DNA from: Desulfofarcimen acetoxidans DSM 771
Lineage (GTDB): Bacteria > Bacillota > Desulfotomaculia > Desulfotomaculales > Desulfofarciminaceae
Assembly: GCF_000024205.1 (NCBI RefSeq)
Contig: NC_013216.1
Location: 2,108,001 to 2,172,000 of the forward strand
Direction: 5' to 3'
Length of the DNA stretch: 64,000 nt
The position numbers and the translations under genes were made by a program. Of this stretch, positions 45,574-55,490 are shown piece by piece. The notes beneath the pieces were generated by a model, which had not been told where the DNA came from, did not search any database, and worked only from the letters and a program-made list of their open reading frames with translations. Within the stretch, counting starts at the first letter, position 1, and every line of letters starts with the position of its first letter.

Positions 45574-47547
45574 GTGTGTGCTCTTGTCAGATCAGAATTA
45601 CCTTTTAAATACCGGGGCAAAGCAGATTTTCCGGCCAGGCTGGCCGGCTGGATCGGCGATGTGTTCTATGATGTTTTGCCGGAACATGGCTATGAAATAC
45701 GTGAAGAACAAATTTTCACGGCTTACCAGCTGGCAGATGCTGTGTGTAAACAAAAGGTTCATTTTGCTGAAGCAGGGCTTGGTACGGGAAAAACCTTTGC
45801 GTATTTGCTTTGCGCGCTTCCCTACGCCCGTTTTACAGGAAAACCTGTTGTGATAGCCTGCGCTTCCACAGCTTTACAGGGACAGCTGGCCGGGCCTAAA
45901 GGGGATATAGAGATACTGTCCAACCTTCTTTCTTTAGACATCAATGCACGCATGGCCAAGGACCCGCGCCAGTATATCTGCGACGAAAAAGTCAACCAGA
46001 ACTCTTTTACTGCTCTCACAAGTGAAAACTTCAAGAAAATTTTTCACTGGGCGGAACAGACCAAACTGGGTGAGCGCTCTGAGATGCCGCATGTGCCCGA
46101 TAAGGTATGGAAACAGGTAGCCTGGGATGAGACCATGAACTGTGAGTCCTGCACTTGCAGGGGTTATTGCAAGCTCGTCAGAGCCAGGGAACATTACCGA
46201 TCGGCCCGTGATTTGATAATATGTGACCACGCTGTCTTCTTTGACGATCTCTGGAGCAGAGAGGAAAGAATGGCTGACGGTAAGCTGCCTTTGCTGCCTG
46301 AATACTCAGCAGTGATCTTTGATGAAGGCCATAAAATAATTCCGCCGGCAGCCATGAAAGCAGGTCACCGGATTGTTGAGGAAGACATTGTAAGCATGCT
46401 CTCCTGTCTTGAAAGCATTCAGGGGGCCAGAACTGCTCTACTCTCGATTGTCGTTGCCATGAGTAAGGCCGCCTCAGATTTCTTTAAAAAGCTGCGCGGC
46501 TCAACAATCAGGGATGAGACAGCAGACCGGCTTGCTGTGCAGGCGGATGATCAACTGCTGGAAGCTGCACTTAAATTACGGTGTGCTCTGGATGTGCTGC
46601 TCTCCGAGTTGCAAAATGAAACAGGACTGCACCTTCATTCCCTTCCATCGAATCAGCTTCAGTCATTTGAGACCATAGTTGAGAGAGCGGCAGAGGCTCT
46701 GAACAGGTTTCTCCGCAAGGGAGGAGAAGATGCAATTGTCTGGGTTGACCGGGCGGACGGAAGTTTTTGCGTCGTTCCCAGGCATCTAAGCGAGTTGCTC
46801 AATAAGCACCTCTTTACCAGGAAACTTCCCGTGGTCTTTTCTTCCGCAACCTTGAGCAGTGGTAAAGAATTTGGCTATTTTGCCCGTACCCTGGGAGTAG
46901 ATGATTATTCCAGTTCGTCAATAGAAAGCTCTTTTAACTTTGAACAACAGGTGCTTATCTACTTACCGAAACATTTGCCTGTTGAAGATGAAATCAGGTT
47001 TATCCCGGCCCTGCAGCAACTGGTGCAATTATTACGGCTTTCCGGAGGTCGGGCTCTGGTGCTGGTTAACTCTATGTCCGAAGTCAGGAAAATTAGGAGA
47101 GGCCTTAAAGAGTTTTCACTGCCCTTTGAATTCTTGTGGGAGGATAGGGGAGAACGTGGCTACCTGGCACAAAGATTTCGTGAAGAGGTTTCATCCGTGC
47201 TTGTTGGTACCGGGTTTTGGGAAGGGATTGATGTTCCCGGTCCGGCACTGTCTCTTCTTGTTATCTGGCAATTACCTTTTCCAAAACCGGATCCGCTAAT
47301 CGAAGCCCGGTGCCAGGAGGTAAAGAAAAAGGGGCTAGACCCGTTGATCTCAGTAGATTATCCTGAAATGGGTCTTAAATTGAAACAGGGTTGCGGCAGG
47401 TTGATCCGAACCAAAGATGACAGGGGTGCTATTGCCATCATGGAACCTGTCAGGGGGGTGCCGTGGGAGCCATTTGTTACAGCTGCTTTGCCTCAGGGAG
47501 CCAGAGTGATTGAAAATATTGATGCTCTAGTTCAAATTTTTCAATAA
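45574..47547 (+). CDS. DinG/XPD-type ATP-dependent DNA helicase
   Basis: 657 residues. Superfamily 2 helicase with Walker A (EAGLGTGKTFAYLL, about 66), DEGH box (VIFDEGHKI, about 247) and the C-terminal motif VI region (QGCGRLIRTKDDRG). Cysteines at about 131, 191, 194 and 198 (YICDEK, CESCTCRGYC) match the iron-sulfur cluster of the XPD/DinG group. It should unwind DNA 5' to 3' in repair or at R-loops. GTG 45574 is preceded by AGGGGAA. The family is sure; the exact orthologue (dinG or yoaA type) is not. Confidence 0.88.
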   Translation: MCALVRSELPFKYRGKADFPARLAGWIGDVFYDVLPEHGYEIREEQIFTAYQLADAVCKQKVHFAEAGLGTGKTFAYLLCALPYARFTGKPVVIACASTALQGQLAGPKGDIEILSNLLSLDINARMAKDPRQYICDEKVNQNSFTALTSENFKKIFHWAEQTKLGERSEMPHVPDKVWKQVAWDETMNCESCTCRGYCKLVRAREHYRSARDLIICDHAVFFDDLWSREERMADGKLPLLPEYSAVIFDEGHKIIPPAAMKAGHRIVEEDIVSMLSCLESIQGARTALLSIVVAMSKAASDFFKKLRGSTIRDETADRLAVQADDQLLEAALKLRCALDVLLSELQNETGLHLHSLPSNQLQSFETIVERAAEALNRFLRKGGEDAIVWVDRADGSFCVVPRHLSELLNKHLFTRKLPVVFSSATLSSGKEFGYFARTLGVDDYSSSSIESSFNFEQQVLIYLPKHLPVEDEIRFIPALQQLVQLLRLSGGRALVLVNSMSEVRKIRRGLKEFSLPFEFLWEDRGERGYLAQRFREEVSSVLVGTGFWEGIDVPGPALSLLVIWQLPFPKPDPLIEARCQEVKKKGLDPLISVDYPEMGLKLKQGCGRLIRTKDDRGAIAIMEPVRGVPWEPFVTAALPQGARVIENIDALVQIFQ

Positions 47548-47587
47548 ACACGTCCCGTTTTTTTGGAAGCTTATTGTTATATAAGAA

Positions 47588-47622
47588 GGACAGGGTTAGC
47601 TCTAATCAACCCTGCCCTTGTA
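47588..47622 (+). terminator. Terminator hairpin between convergent genes
   Basis: GGACAGGGTT / AACCCTGCCC stem after the helicase gene; the tail is poor in T. Confidence 0.55.
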
Positions 47623-47685
47623 AAAAGGTTTCATTTTTTATTGGCATCATGGCAGAAATGAAAAAATTAATTTATTAAAGAAGTA

Positions 47686-47862
47686 TTAATGATTTTTTTC
47701 ATCTTTCTGAATTGCCAGTTTGTATAAGCATTCTTCATCTTTTTTCTTTTCATCCATTTTGCAGCCCCAGTAATCATAACCGGCAACGAAAAGGCGGTAA
47801 TTACACCAGCTGCAAAAGGTATGGGCAATTTGCGCTTGGTTCATATCCTTAGCTTTTGTCAT
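47686..47862 (-). CDS. Small Cys-rich protein
   Basis: 58 residues starting MTKAKDMNQAQ. The start at 47862 is chosen because AAAGGAGAAGTG lies just upstream; the longer frame (93 residues) has no site. CSWCNYRLFVAGYDYWGCKM followed by a final Cys (EEC) gives four cysteines that could bind a metal. No family is recognised. It lies downstream of, and in the same direction as, the CDF transporter gene, 143 bases away. Confidence 0.6.
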   Translation of the reverse strand: MTKAKDMNQAQIAHTFCSWCNYRLFVAGYDYWGCKMDEKKKDEECLYKLAIQKDEKNH

Positions 47863-48004
47863 TTTCCACTTCTCCTTTAGATTATATTTTAAAAATGCAT
47901 AACTAAGCTTATATCTTCTACCTTCCTCTGTGAATTCCTGCTCATGGACGGATAAAAATATCCCCAAAAATAAACCCGTATCAAATAATGATACAGGTTG
48001 AAGT

Positions 48005-48997
48005 TTAACTATTATATCTATCCATTTTTCTTTTTGTATTCTGCCAGTCCGCTATTTTATCGTCCGCCAGAAGCTCTATGCTCATCTCTTTGACTATAGC
48101 CATTTTGCTGATAATTTTTCTTTCTACCTCAGCGACTATGTCATCGGCCTGATCAACTTCCAGTGAAGGTTTGGTTTCTGCCGTCATGTTAATCAGCAGG
48201 GAATTAGCTCCTATATACATGGTTTTTATTTCTTTTATGTCTATGATTCCGGGAACTTGCATGGCAATATCCCCGATACACTTAACTATATTGGGATGAG
48301 CTGCCCTTCCTACAATCATAGCTCTGTTTTCATAGGCCAGCATAATAGCCAAGCTGCCTAATACAATTCCTATTATCATTGAAGCAATTCCATCATATAC
48401 AAGGTTGCCGGTCGTATCACTTATAAAAACGGCAAGGAGTGCTATAGTTAAACCGGTTAATGCGGCCAGGTCTTCCCAAAAAATAAATTTAACAGCCGGA
48501 TTGGCAACATTGTTAATATTTCGGAAAGCAGTCGAGAATATTCTTACACCCTTTGCCTGTGCACCAACATCTTTTAATACTGCTCGCATAGCCTCGCGCA
48601 GGGAAAAGGATTCAAAAATAACAGATAGAAAAAGAGTAAAAAACATCAGCCTGGCAGCAGCTATTTCGTGCGGGCTGACTATTTGGTGATAGCCTCCGGT
48701 TATTGAGCCCATACTTGTGACTCCGAACATGAATACAGAAGCTATAAAGGACCAGAAATAGACTTCTTTGCCATAGCCGAAGGGGTGCTGCTGGTCTGGC
48801 GGGCGGGAAGCCAGTTTCATTCCTATCAATAGAAAAATGCTGTTGACCAGGTCTGACAGTGAGTGCAGCGCTTCTGAAAACATTGCTGCACTATTGCCAA
48901 TCCAAGCTGCCACGGCTTTAGTCAAAAAAATTGATGTATTGGCCAAAAGAGCTATCCATATAGCACGGGATCCATGTGATGTCAAATTGCAGCACAT
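48005..48997 (-). CDS. Cation diffusion facilitator family transporter
   Basis: 330 residues, inner membrane. Six hydrophobic helices with the CDF signature HSLSDLVNS in helix 2 (about 45-53) and the family word HPFGYGKEVYFW after it. The C-terminal 90 residues are a cytoplasmic ferredoxin-like metal-sensing domain. Members export Zn, Fe, Mn or Co in exchange for protons; the metal is not clear from these motifs. The N-terminus is short with a close ribosome site (AAGG directly before ATG). Cobalt export would suit a corrinoid-rich organism but is a guess. Confidence 0.85.
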   Translation of the reverse strand: MCCNLTSHGSRAIWIALLANTSIFLTKAVAAWIGNSAAMFSEALHSLSDLVNSIFLLIGMKLASRPPDQQHPFGYGKEVYFWSFIASVFMFGVTSMGSITGGYHQIVSPHEIAAARLMFFTLFLSVIFESFSLREAMRAVLKDVGAQAKGVRIFSTAFRNINNVANPAVKFIFWEDLAALTGLTIALLAVFISDTTGNLVYDGIASMIIGIVLGSLAIMLAYENRAMIVGRAAHPNIVKCIGDIAMQVPGIIDIKEIKTMYIGANSLLINMTAETKPSLEVDQADDIVAEVERKIISKMAIVKEMSIELLADDKIADWQNTKRKMDRYNS

Positions 48998-49243
48998 CCT
49001 TATTTCGAAAAATAACAGCAGTGTAAGTTAAAAGCTATAGATAAAGCTAGTTTTATATTATTTTTTCAAAATATAGCTGTTAACAATTACTAAAGCGCTG
49101 TCTTTTTTATTTTTATGCCATATCATTATTTTGGCCGGATTTGAGTTGTTATTGGGTCGTTATTAAGATTAATAGTTTTTTTATGGCATTATTATATGCT
49201 GACTAATTGACGTGGCAAATTGATGGAATGTTTCGGCTAAAAA
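48998..49243. other. Intergenic region without recognised features
   Basis: AT-rich, probably holding the promoter of the CDF gene on the minus strand. I see no open frame or structured element before the terminator at 49244. Confidence 0.5.
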
Positions 49244-49272
49244 ATACAAGCCCTGCATAGCAGGGCTTGTAT
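49244..49272 (-). terminator. Intrinsic terminator
   Basis: 13-bp stem ATACAAGCCCTGC / GCAGGGCTTGTAT with a 3-nt loop. On the minus strand it is followed by TTTTTT, so it serves the rubredoxin-like gene. Confidence 0.88.
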
Positions 49273-49311
49273 TAATGAAATTTGTTCAGGAGTGCTCTTT
49301 GGAAAGGTTAA

Positions 49312-49488
49312 TTAGTCCTTTTTGCCAATTCTGGGATCAATACCAGAACCTTGCGGTATTTGGCATTCAGGCGTATAGCAGGTGATGTTGAGAAAAGTGC
49401 ATTTTTGCTGACAGGAAGGACATTTTTCCGGCAGCTTGTCTGGCTCAGACTCAAAAGTATAACCACAATTATCACATTTCCAATTCAT
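49312..49488 (-). CDS. Rubredoxin-like zinc-ribbon protein
   Basis: 58 residues starting [13 protein letters not shown]. The second of two close ATGs is preferred because AAAGGAGG then lies eight bases upstream. CDNCG and CPSCQQKC make a rubredoxin-type knuckle pair, with extra cysteines CYTPEC. Such small proteins bind Fe or Zn and may carry electrons to oxidative-stress enzymes in anaerobes. It is transcribed alone. Confidence 0.75.
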   Translation of the reverse strand: MNWKCDNCGYTFESEPDKLPEKCPSCQQKCTFLNITCYTPECQIPQGSGIDPRIGKKD

Positions 49489-49787
49489 TTGCATAGCCTC
49501 CTTTAAAATAATTATATACTAGCAATCATTGTAATTATATCATGAATTTTTATCTGTGTAGTGAAAACTTTGAAAATAAAAAATTTTTTTATTTATTGTC
49601 TAGTTCTCGATCTATATAAAGTTCAATTTTCTACCAAAGTAGTTCAACTAAAAATCAGGCTAATAATATTTCTATAAAGTTACATTAAAAATAGACAAAT
49701 GATTGTTATTACTGTAATAACTGTCTCGTATGATAAGTATTAAAAAGTGCAAAATTATTTACATAAACTTTTACGGGAGGGGAATAT

Positions 49788-50378
49788 GTGGAGCAAGATA
49801 ATCAAAGCCAGTATATGAAACAATGGTCAAATAAGAGTGATTTGGAACAGTCTTTGCTGGTCGGGCTAAATGGAGCGCCTGAACTTAAAATTGATGAGAA
49901 AAGACAATACCTGGGTGAGTATAGGGAGCGGGTATTAAAGTTATTGACCAAGCATCAGGTTGAGGAACCGGGTCTTTACCCGGAAATAAAACAGTTACTG
50001 CAGGACAGCAGGGCGGATAAATTGATCATCAGCGGGGATGTTTCCGACAGTGCTGAGAATAAGTACCGGAAGCTGGCGGAGCAAGTTGGAAAAAGGCATT
50101 CCGTTATTCATGATCCGGAGTTTAAAGGTAATGCCGGTTTGATTGTGGTAAGCAACAACGCGGTGGATGAGGAGAACATATCTATTCAAGATAGGAAAGA
50201 AAAATTTAAGCAACTGGGATTGTCAGCAAAATTAGCTGATTGTGCAGGGAAAAAATTATGTGAGAATTGTCTGCATAAAATATTAAGTGCGGCACCGGAA
50301 GAAGAAATAAACTATCAAAAGCTCACCTTTTGGGATCGTTTCTGGGGGGAAGCATGTCCCGCCTGTGTGAATAATTAA
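49788..50378 (+). CDS. YueI-like (DUF1694) protein
   Basis: 196 residues, cytoplasmic. The opening segment LEQSLLVGLNGAPELKIDEKRQYLGEYRERV is typical of the YueI family of Gram-positives. The middle (KLIISGDVSDSAENKYRKLAEQ) is also conserved. The C-terminal half has CAGKKLCENC and a closing CPACVNN, an extra cysteine-rich tail that may bind metal and is not usual for short YueI proteins. Function unknown. GTG 49788 follows GGGAGGGGAA. Confidence 0.75.
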   Translation: MEQDNQSQYMKQWSNKSDLEQSLLVGLNGAPELKIDEKRQYLGEYRERVLKLLTKHQVEEPGLYPEIKQLLQDSRADKLIISGDVSDSAENKYRKLAEQVGKRHSVIHDPEFKGNAGLIVVSNNAVDEENISIQDRKEKFKQLGLSAKLADCAGKKLCENCLHKILSAAPEEEINYQKLTFWDRFWGEACPACVNN

Positions 50379-50614
50379 TGTCAGGGCATTTTTTGATTAT
50401 TAAACTAAACTTAAAAAAATTTATCTTTGACTGGAACAAATTCATTATTGATAGCGTCATATAAATAAAACCATATTCAGGTTGCAATCCCTCATGATAA
50501 GGTTCTTAGGGATTGTTCCTTTGAAAAAGGCAGGTGAGCGGGAAAACATAATGCAATTTATATCTAATCCCTGGTCTGGTAATGAAGAACTTTGAGTTTG
50601 AAAGGAAGGTTTTG

Positions 50615-51355
50615 ATGAACTTTTCTGAAGGTGAAAAAAAAATATTATATGCAGTGATTATTTTGGCAGTATCTTTGGTGCTTTGTTCTTTTATCATAGC
50701 AGGTGGTATTAAAGACTTTTCCGGCGACAAGAATACTGTTACTGTAACTGGTTCAGCTAAAAAATTAATTCGATCGGATTTGGTATTATGGCGAGGAAAC
50801 TTTTCAGAACAGTCTGCCCAATTGCCTGAAGCATACAGTAAACTCAAGGAAAGTTTAAATAAAGTGGTCGGTTATCTGAAAACAAACGGTATTGAGGAAA
50901 AAGATATTATTATAAGTGCTATTCAGACCTTCCCCTTATATCAGATGAACCCTAACGGGATGCAATCAAACCTGGTAGAGGGTTACCGGTTGATGCAGTA
51001 TATTGAAATAAAATCTAATAATGTTGAAAAAATTACAGAACTTTCTCGTTCTTCTACAGAACTGATTAATCAGGGAGTTCATTTTGAGTCCCAGCAACCC
51101 CAGTATTTTTATACCAAGCTTAATGAATTAAAGGTCAGCATGCTGGCGGAAGCAGCCAAGGATGCAAAAAACAGAGCCGAATCACTGGCCGATAATTCCG
51201 GCAGTAGGATAGGTATACTGCGCTCCGCCAAAATGGGAGTATTTCAAATTACCCAGCCCAATTCAACTGATGTATCCGATATGGGTATAAATGATACGTC
51301 TTCCTTGGAGAAGGAAATAACCGCGGTGGTAAATGTTGAGTTCAGTATAAAATAG
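50615..51355 (+). CDS. SIMPL-domain (DUF541) protein
   Basis: About 246 residues. One N-terminal membrane segment (ILYAVIILAVSLVLCSFII) then a SIMPL/DUF541 domain (NTVTVTGSAKKLIRSDLVLW to VNVEFSIK). The domain forms ring-like oligomers outside the membrane or in the periplasm in other bacteria; its role is unsettled. ATG 50615 is chosen since GAAAGGAAGG lies upstream; an ATG at 50582 has no site. Confidence 0.85.
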   Translation: MNFSEGEKKILYAVIILAVSLVLCSFIIAGGIKDFSGDKNTVTVTGSAKKLIRSDLVLWRGNFSEQSAQLPEAYSKLKESLNKVVGYLKTNGIEEKDIIISAIQTFPLYQMNPNGMQSNLVEGYRLMQYIEIKSNNVEKITELSRSSTELINQGVHFESQQPQYFYTKLNELKVSMLAEAAKDAKNRAESLADNSGSRIGILRSAKMGVFQITQPNSTDVSDMGINDTSSLEKEITAVVNVEFSIK

Positions 51356-51369
51356 ATTGAATGTGATGG

Positions 51370-51402
51370 AAAAGCACCTGGAAAAATATTCAGGTGCTTT
51401 TC
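51370..51402 (+). terminator. Intrinsic terminator
   Basis: AAAAGCACCTG / CAGGTGCTTTT stem after the SIMPL gene. Confidence 0.88.
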
Positions 51403-51438
51403 TGTGCGCGCCCGGAAGTTATGCTTATGATGGATCTG

Positions 51439-51579
51439 TGGCTGCCCGAAAGCTGTTTAAGGCGATTTTCCTGTTAATAAAATTGCTCAATCGGGAGGAA
51501 TATCTTCTTTAAAAGAAGAATTACAGAATGATTCAGACCCGGGACAAGAAAGTCTCTTTAAGCAGCTTTCGGGCAGCCA
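51439..51579. repeat. 141-bp element with 22-bp inverted ends
   Basis: TGGCTGCCCGAAAGCTGTTT (from 51439) is repeated inverted at 51558-51579 with one mismatch. Inside are a smaller palindrome (TCTTCTTTAAAAGAAGA) and CGGGAGG / CCCGGG words. It could be a miniature inverted-repeat element or a long-stem RNA. No coding frame. Confidence 0.65.
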
Positions 51580-51657
51580 TAGCACTTGTGATCAATGGAA
51601 ATAAAAAATTTAAGCTTTAGCAATATATTGCTAAAGCTTAAAAGCTAAGGAAAAGAA

Positions 51658-52929
51658 GTGAATATCTTGAGCAAAAACAATTATCATAAGGCGAGTATCA
51701 CCTTAGCAGTCGTAACTGTTGGTTTTTTAATCAGCTTCCCTTTCCGCTCAAGCTTTGCCGGAGGATTATTGGAAAGCCTTTTCGGTGCTGCTATGATTGG
51801 TGGGTTAGCGGACTGGTTTGCTGTTTCGGCGCTGTTTCGCAAGCCTTTAGGTATACCCTGGCGAACGGAAATAATCCCTAAAAACCGTGATAAAATTTTC
51901 AATACTTTAATTGATATGGCTGAGAACGAACTGCTGACCAGGGATAACATTAAAAAGAGATTGGCCGGCTACAATATTTCAGATCTGTTAATAAGATATA
52001 TTACAGAATATGGGGGAAATAAAAATATTAAAGTCATCCTAAACAGAATTATAAGGGATATTTGGGTTAATATTAATCCAGAGGATACCGGTAAATATTT
52101 AGAAGATTTATTGAAAGAAAATGCCTTAAAAATAAAATTGTCCCCCTTGCTGCTGGAGGTTGTGGAATGGTCCCTGAAAAACGGCTATGATGAAAAAGTT
52201 ATTGATTACTTTCTTGACGAGTTAATCAGAATTTGCGGTCACCGCCAAATGAAAATCATGATTTTAAACCTTTATTGCAATTTCAGAAAACTATACGAGC
52301 AAGGTTTGTTGAGAAGAAAAGTAGCTAACGAAATAATATTAAGTTTTATACTGCGTCTGCCTCCGGAGATTATTGCTGACTACCTTCAAGCGGAACTGCT
52401 TAAATTTCTCAAAGAGATAAAAGAACCTGCTTCATTTTGGCGCGATAAAATTAAAGTCAGAATTCAGGCTATACTTTTAAATCTTAAGCAGGATACAAGA
52501 ATAATTAATAAACTGGAAGCCTGGAAAATAAACCAGATTGAGCAAAACTTGCATATACAAAATGCTGTGGTTGCTTTTATACGGGCTTTGCGGGAGGAAG
52601 CGGCGGCAGCGCAGGATAAAACCTGGCAATTATACAGTTGGACAGACGGATACATAGATAGATTAATTAAAAACTTTAAAAAAGATTATGTAAAGCAGGA
52701 CAGGCTCAATGAGGTTGTTAAGTCAGCTCTGAATAACTGGATTGATCGCCAGCACAAACAAATAGGAATAATTATCAAGGAAAGCTTGAACCGCTTTTCA
52801 GGATATTTACTGGTAGAATTTATAGAAAACAGGGTGGGTAATGATTTGCAGATGATACGCATTAACGGGTCTGTAGTTGGTGGTTTAACGGGCGTATTAA
52901 TATTTTTATTAACCTTTTGGATGACATAG
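51658..52929 (+). CDS. DUF445 membrane protein A
   Basis: 423 residues. N-terminal membrane segments, the DUF445 signature GLADWFAVSALFRKPLGIPW (about 48-67), IIPKNRDKI, a long helical cytoplasmic or external middle and a C-terminal membrane segment after the family word IRINGSVVGGLTGVLIFLL. Function unknown. GTG 51658 follows AAGGAAAAGAA. The next gene, 13 bases on, encodes a relative, so they form an operon of paralogues that may make a hetero-oligomer. Confidence 0.85.
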   Translation: MNILSKNNYHKASITLAVVTVGFLISFPFRSSFAGGLLESLFGAAMIGGLADWFAVSALFRKPLGIPWRTEIIPKNRDKIFNTLIDMAENELLTRDNIKKRLAGYNISDLLIRYITEYGGNKNIKVILNRIIRDIWVNINPEDTGKYLEDLLKENALKIKLSPLLLEVVEWSLKNGYDEKVIDYFLDELIRICGHRQMKIMILNLYCNFRKLYEQGLLRRKVANEIILSFILRLPPEIIADYLQAELLKFLKEIKEPASFWRDKIKVRIQAILLNLKQDTRIINKLEAWKINQIEQNLHIQNAVVAFIRALREEAAAAQDKTWQLYSWTDGYIDRLIKNFKKDYVKQDRLNEVVKSALNNWIDRQHKQIGIIIKESLNRFSGYLLVEFIENRVGNDLQMIRINGSVVGGLTGVLIFLLTFWMT

Positions 52930-52942
52930 GACGTGAAAATTA

Positions 52943-54286
52943 ATGGTGTATAATAAATTTGCTAACCGGATCCTGGCACTTTCTTTTGCTATATTCCTTG
53001 CGGCGACTTTTTTGAAGTATTATTTAGGTAATTTGTTTATTGTAAATCTTATATTTTTTGTGATGCAAGCAGCGCTGGTAGGTGGTATTGCGGACTGGTT
53101 TGCCGTTACCGCTTTATTTAGAAAACCGCTCGGTTTTCCCTGGCATACTGCTATTATACCTTCCAACCGGGAAAAGCTTATTGACTCTCTGGCAGGTATG
53201 ATTGAAGAGGAGTTATTGAGCACTGCTTCTATTAAAAATCGATTGAATAGGCTGCATTTGGTCAACATGTTTATTGATTGGGCGGAGAAGCAGGGTTCTC
53301 CATACTTTATAGAAATAGCGGCTAAATTTATACAAAAAATTTTCGACAAGATCGACATTGCCAAAACAGCTCAGTATATTGAAAGTATGATTAAAGAAAA
53401 TGCCGATAGGCTGGATATAGGACCATTGTTGAAAAGGCTGGGCACATGGTTGACGGAAAAGGGGGAAGATGAGAAATGGCTGAATCTTATACTTGATGAA
53501 ATGATTTTGATTGCTGAGAAACCCGGTACCAGAGATAGAATTCGTGAGATTATGGAAGAAATAAAAGATAGGAGAACTCAATCATTATTGAGCAGAGCTT
53601 TAGGGAAGATAGCTGAAATTACCAACACGATAAATCTTGATGATGCGGCAGAAGCCTTGCAATTTGAATTACTGGAAGTGCTGCGGGACTTAAAGAATGA
53701 GGGACATCCTTTGCGACTCAGGCTGAAGACAATATTTTCCGAGCTTCCGTCTAAATTTGACCGTAATCCTTCCTGGTCTAAAACCCTAAATATTTGGAAA
53801 AAAACAATTATAGAACGTGTGGATTTGGGTTCCATACTGGAAGTACTGATAAATTCAGCGATAAAAAAGGTAAACCAGCCTTTATATGGAACAGAAGATG
53901 GTTTAGCGGGAAATAAGCAGAAGCCAATTGATAGTGAGATTTCTTCATTTGTCAACTGGCTGATCGGACAAGTTAATATATTCTGGCAGCGATTAAAACA
54001 GGATTCTAAAAATAAAGACCGGCTTAATAAATATTTTAAGAAAATAATATTCCAAATTATTGAATCGGAGCATAAATTGATTGGTAATATAGTCAGAGAA
54101 ACGCTTAGTTCTTTGACCAATGAAGACCTGAACAGGTTTGTTGAGGATAAGGCAGGAAATGATTTGCAATGGATTAGAGTCAACGGTTCATTAGTCGGTG
54201 CCTTAGTCGGTCTCCTGATTTTTTTGTTTTTAAATTTGTTTTATGATCCGGTAGTAGTACCGGTTATAAAATCCTGGTTAATGTAG
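52943..54286 (+). CDS. DUF445 membrane protein B
   Basis: 447 residues, paralogue of the previous gene: GIADWFAVTALFRKPLGFPW (about 50-69), IIPSNREKL, helical middle and C-terminal IRVNGSLVGALVGLLIFLFL. The spacing of 13 bases after the first gene shows co-transcription. Function unknown. Confidence 0.85.
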   Translation: MVYNKFANRILALSFAIFLAATFLKYYLGNLFIVNLIFFVMQAALVGGIADWFAVTALFRKPLGFPWHTAIIPSNREKLIDSLAGMIEEELLSTASIKNRLNRLHLVNMFIDWAEKQGSPYFIEIAAKFIQKIFDKIDIAKTAQYIESMIKENADRLDIGPLLKRLGTWLTEKGEDEKWLNLILDEMILIAEKPGTRDRIREIMEEIKDRRTQSLLSRALGKIAEITNTINLDDAAEALQFELLEVLRDLKNEGHPLRLRLKTIFSELPSKFDRNPSWSKTLNIWKKTIIERVDLGSILEVLINSAIKKVNQPLYGTEDGLAGNKQKPIDSEISSFVNWLIGQVNIFWQRLKQDSKNKDRLNKYFKKIIFQIIESEHKLIGNIVRETLSSLTNEDLNRFVEDKAGNDLQWIRVNGSLVGALVGLLIFLFLNLFYDPVVVPVIKSWLM

Positions 54287-54354
54287 AACGTGACAGTTAA
54301 CGGTTATAATGGAATAATTTAATACTTATAAAAAGATAATAAGGGAGCATAATA

Positions 54355-54725
54355 GGATCAACGGGTTCACATTGATTAAAACCGAGGTCGTTGCAATGAC
54401 AAAGAAATTTGTAGCAACAGCCGGCCGCAGGTAATATTGACTGGTAAAGTCAGTTAGCCGGAGGGCAAATCGGTAATTTTCGCACGATTATTATATGGTC
54501 GTAAATGATACTTACCGGTTAGGATAAGATTGTTATGAGTTTCGAATAAAACTTTTTTGAGTTTTTGAGGTTTATAACAGTCGAGAGATTGTTGTGAGCT
54601 TCTAAGATATTCATAACAGTCAAGCAAAGGTTACTGTGTGTTCTGCAATGGTTCAGATTAGTCGGAAGATTTTTCTGAGTTGTGTAGGGATGCATAGCAG
54701 CCGGCGATAAAATCATTTGTGAACC
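54355..54725 (+). ncRNA. Structured non-coding region with a row of hairpins
   Basis: No convincing gene in about 490 bases. GTTGC...GCAAC (about 54391-54419) and CCGGC...TGACT-GGTAA-AGTCA...GCCGG (about 54422-54465) can fold. Then come about four related hairpin-forming units of roughly 40 bases with the words GATTGTTATGAG / TTATAACAGTC, ATTGTTGTGAG / CATAACAGTC and weaker later copies. A terminator closes the region at 54732. It may be a transcribed RNA or a decayed repeat array. Confidence 0.4.
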
Positions 54726-54731
54726 CTTAAA

Positions 54732-54770
54732 AAGGAACCTTTCTCTTGCCAGGGAAAGGTTCCTTATTTT
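54732..54770. terminator. Terminator between convergent genes
   Basis: AAGGAACCTTTC / GAAAGGTTCCTT stem with TATTTT on the plus strand; on the minus strand the tail is TTTTTAAGGG, so it can serve menG as well. Confidence 0.85.
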
Positions 54771-54782
54771 GAGTTGGATGCC

Positions 54783-55490
54783 TTATTGAGGCTTAAACCC
54801 CATGTGCATAGCTGCAACACCAAGGGTATAAGGTTTTACTATGACATTGATCAGCCCTGCTTGTCTGAACATATCGGCCAGCTCTTTTCTGCCCGGAAAA
54901 TCCCTGGCTGATTCCTGCAGCCAGGAATACTGGCTATAGCTTTTAGCAATCATTTTACCTAAAAGTGGCATAACATGGCGGAAATAAGCATAATAAAACT
55001 GGCGAAAGATCGGGATCTCCGGCTGAGATGTTTCCAGGCAGACCACCTTTCCGCCCGGCCTGGCTACCCGTCGCATTTCCTGCAGCGTTTTCAGATAATC
55101 AGGCACATTTCGTAAGCCGAAGCCTATGGTTACATAATCAAAAGAGTTATCCTCAAAAGGCAGATCCATAGCGTTTCCGTGAACCAGCTTAATTTGTTTC
55201 AATCCTCTTTCAGCTATTTTGTCTTGACCTATCTTGAGCATGTTTTTACTAAAATCCAGGCCATATACAGTTCCTGTGGAGCCTACTGCAAGAGCCAGGG
55301 CAATCGCCCAATCCGCCGTACCACAGCATACATCCAGAGCTGACGAACCTTTTTTAACTTCCATCTTCTTCATCGTATCTTTTCGCCAGGCAATATGGCG
55401 CTGAAAACTGATCACGGAGTTCATAAAGTCATATTTTTCGGATATTGTTTCGAAAACATCATGAACGCGTTCTTCTTTGGACTTTGCCAT
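54783..55490 (-). CDS. menG: Demethylmenaquinone methyltransferase
   Basis: 235 residues, class I SAM methyltransferase of the UbiE/MenG family. It methylates demethylmenaquinone to menaquinone at the membrane. Visible are the family start [20 protein letters not shown], motif [11 protein letters not shown], the acidic residue in [22 protein letters not shown] and the C-terminal [15 protein letters not shown]. Length is usual. Menaquinone suggests anaerobic respiration. It is transcribed alone here. Confidence 0.92.
   Translation of the reverse strand: MAKSKEERVHDVFETISEKYDFMNSVISFQRHIAWRKDTMKKMEVKKGSSALDVCCGTADWAIALALAVGSTGTVYGLDFSKNMLKIGQDKIAERGLKQIKLVHGNAMDLPFEDNSFDYVTIGFGLRNVPDYLKTLQEMRRVARPGGKVVCLETSQPEIPIFRQFYYAYFRHVMPLLGKMIAKSYSQYSWLQESARDFPGRKELADMFRQAGLINVIVKPYTLGVAAMHMGFKPQ

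Noticed and set aside
54519-54716. Minus-strand 65-codon frame in the hairpin region
   Set aside because: No ribosome site, composition from the hairpin repeats, no family resemblance.
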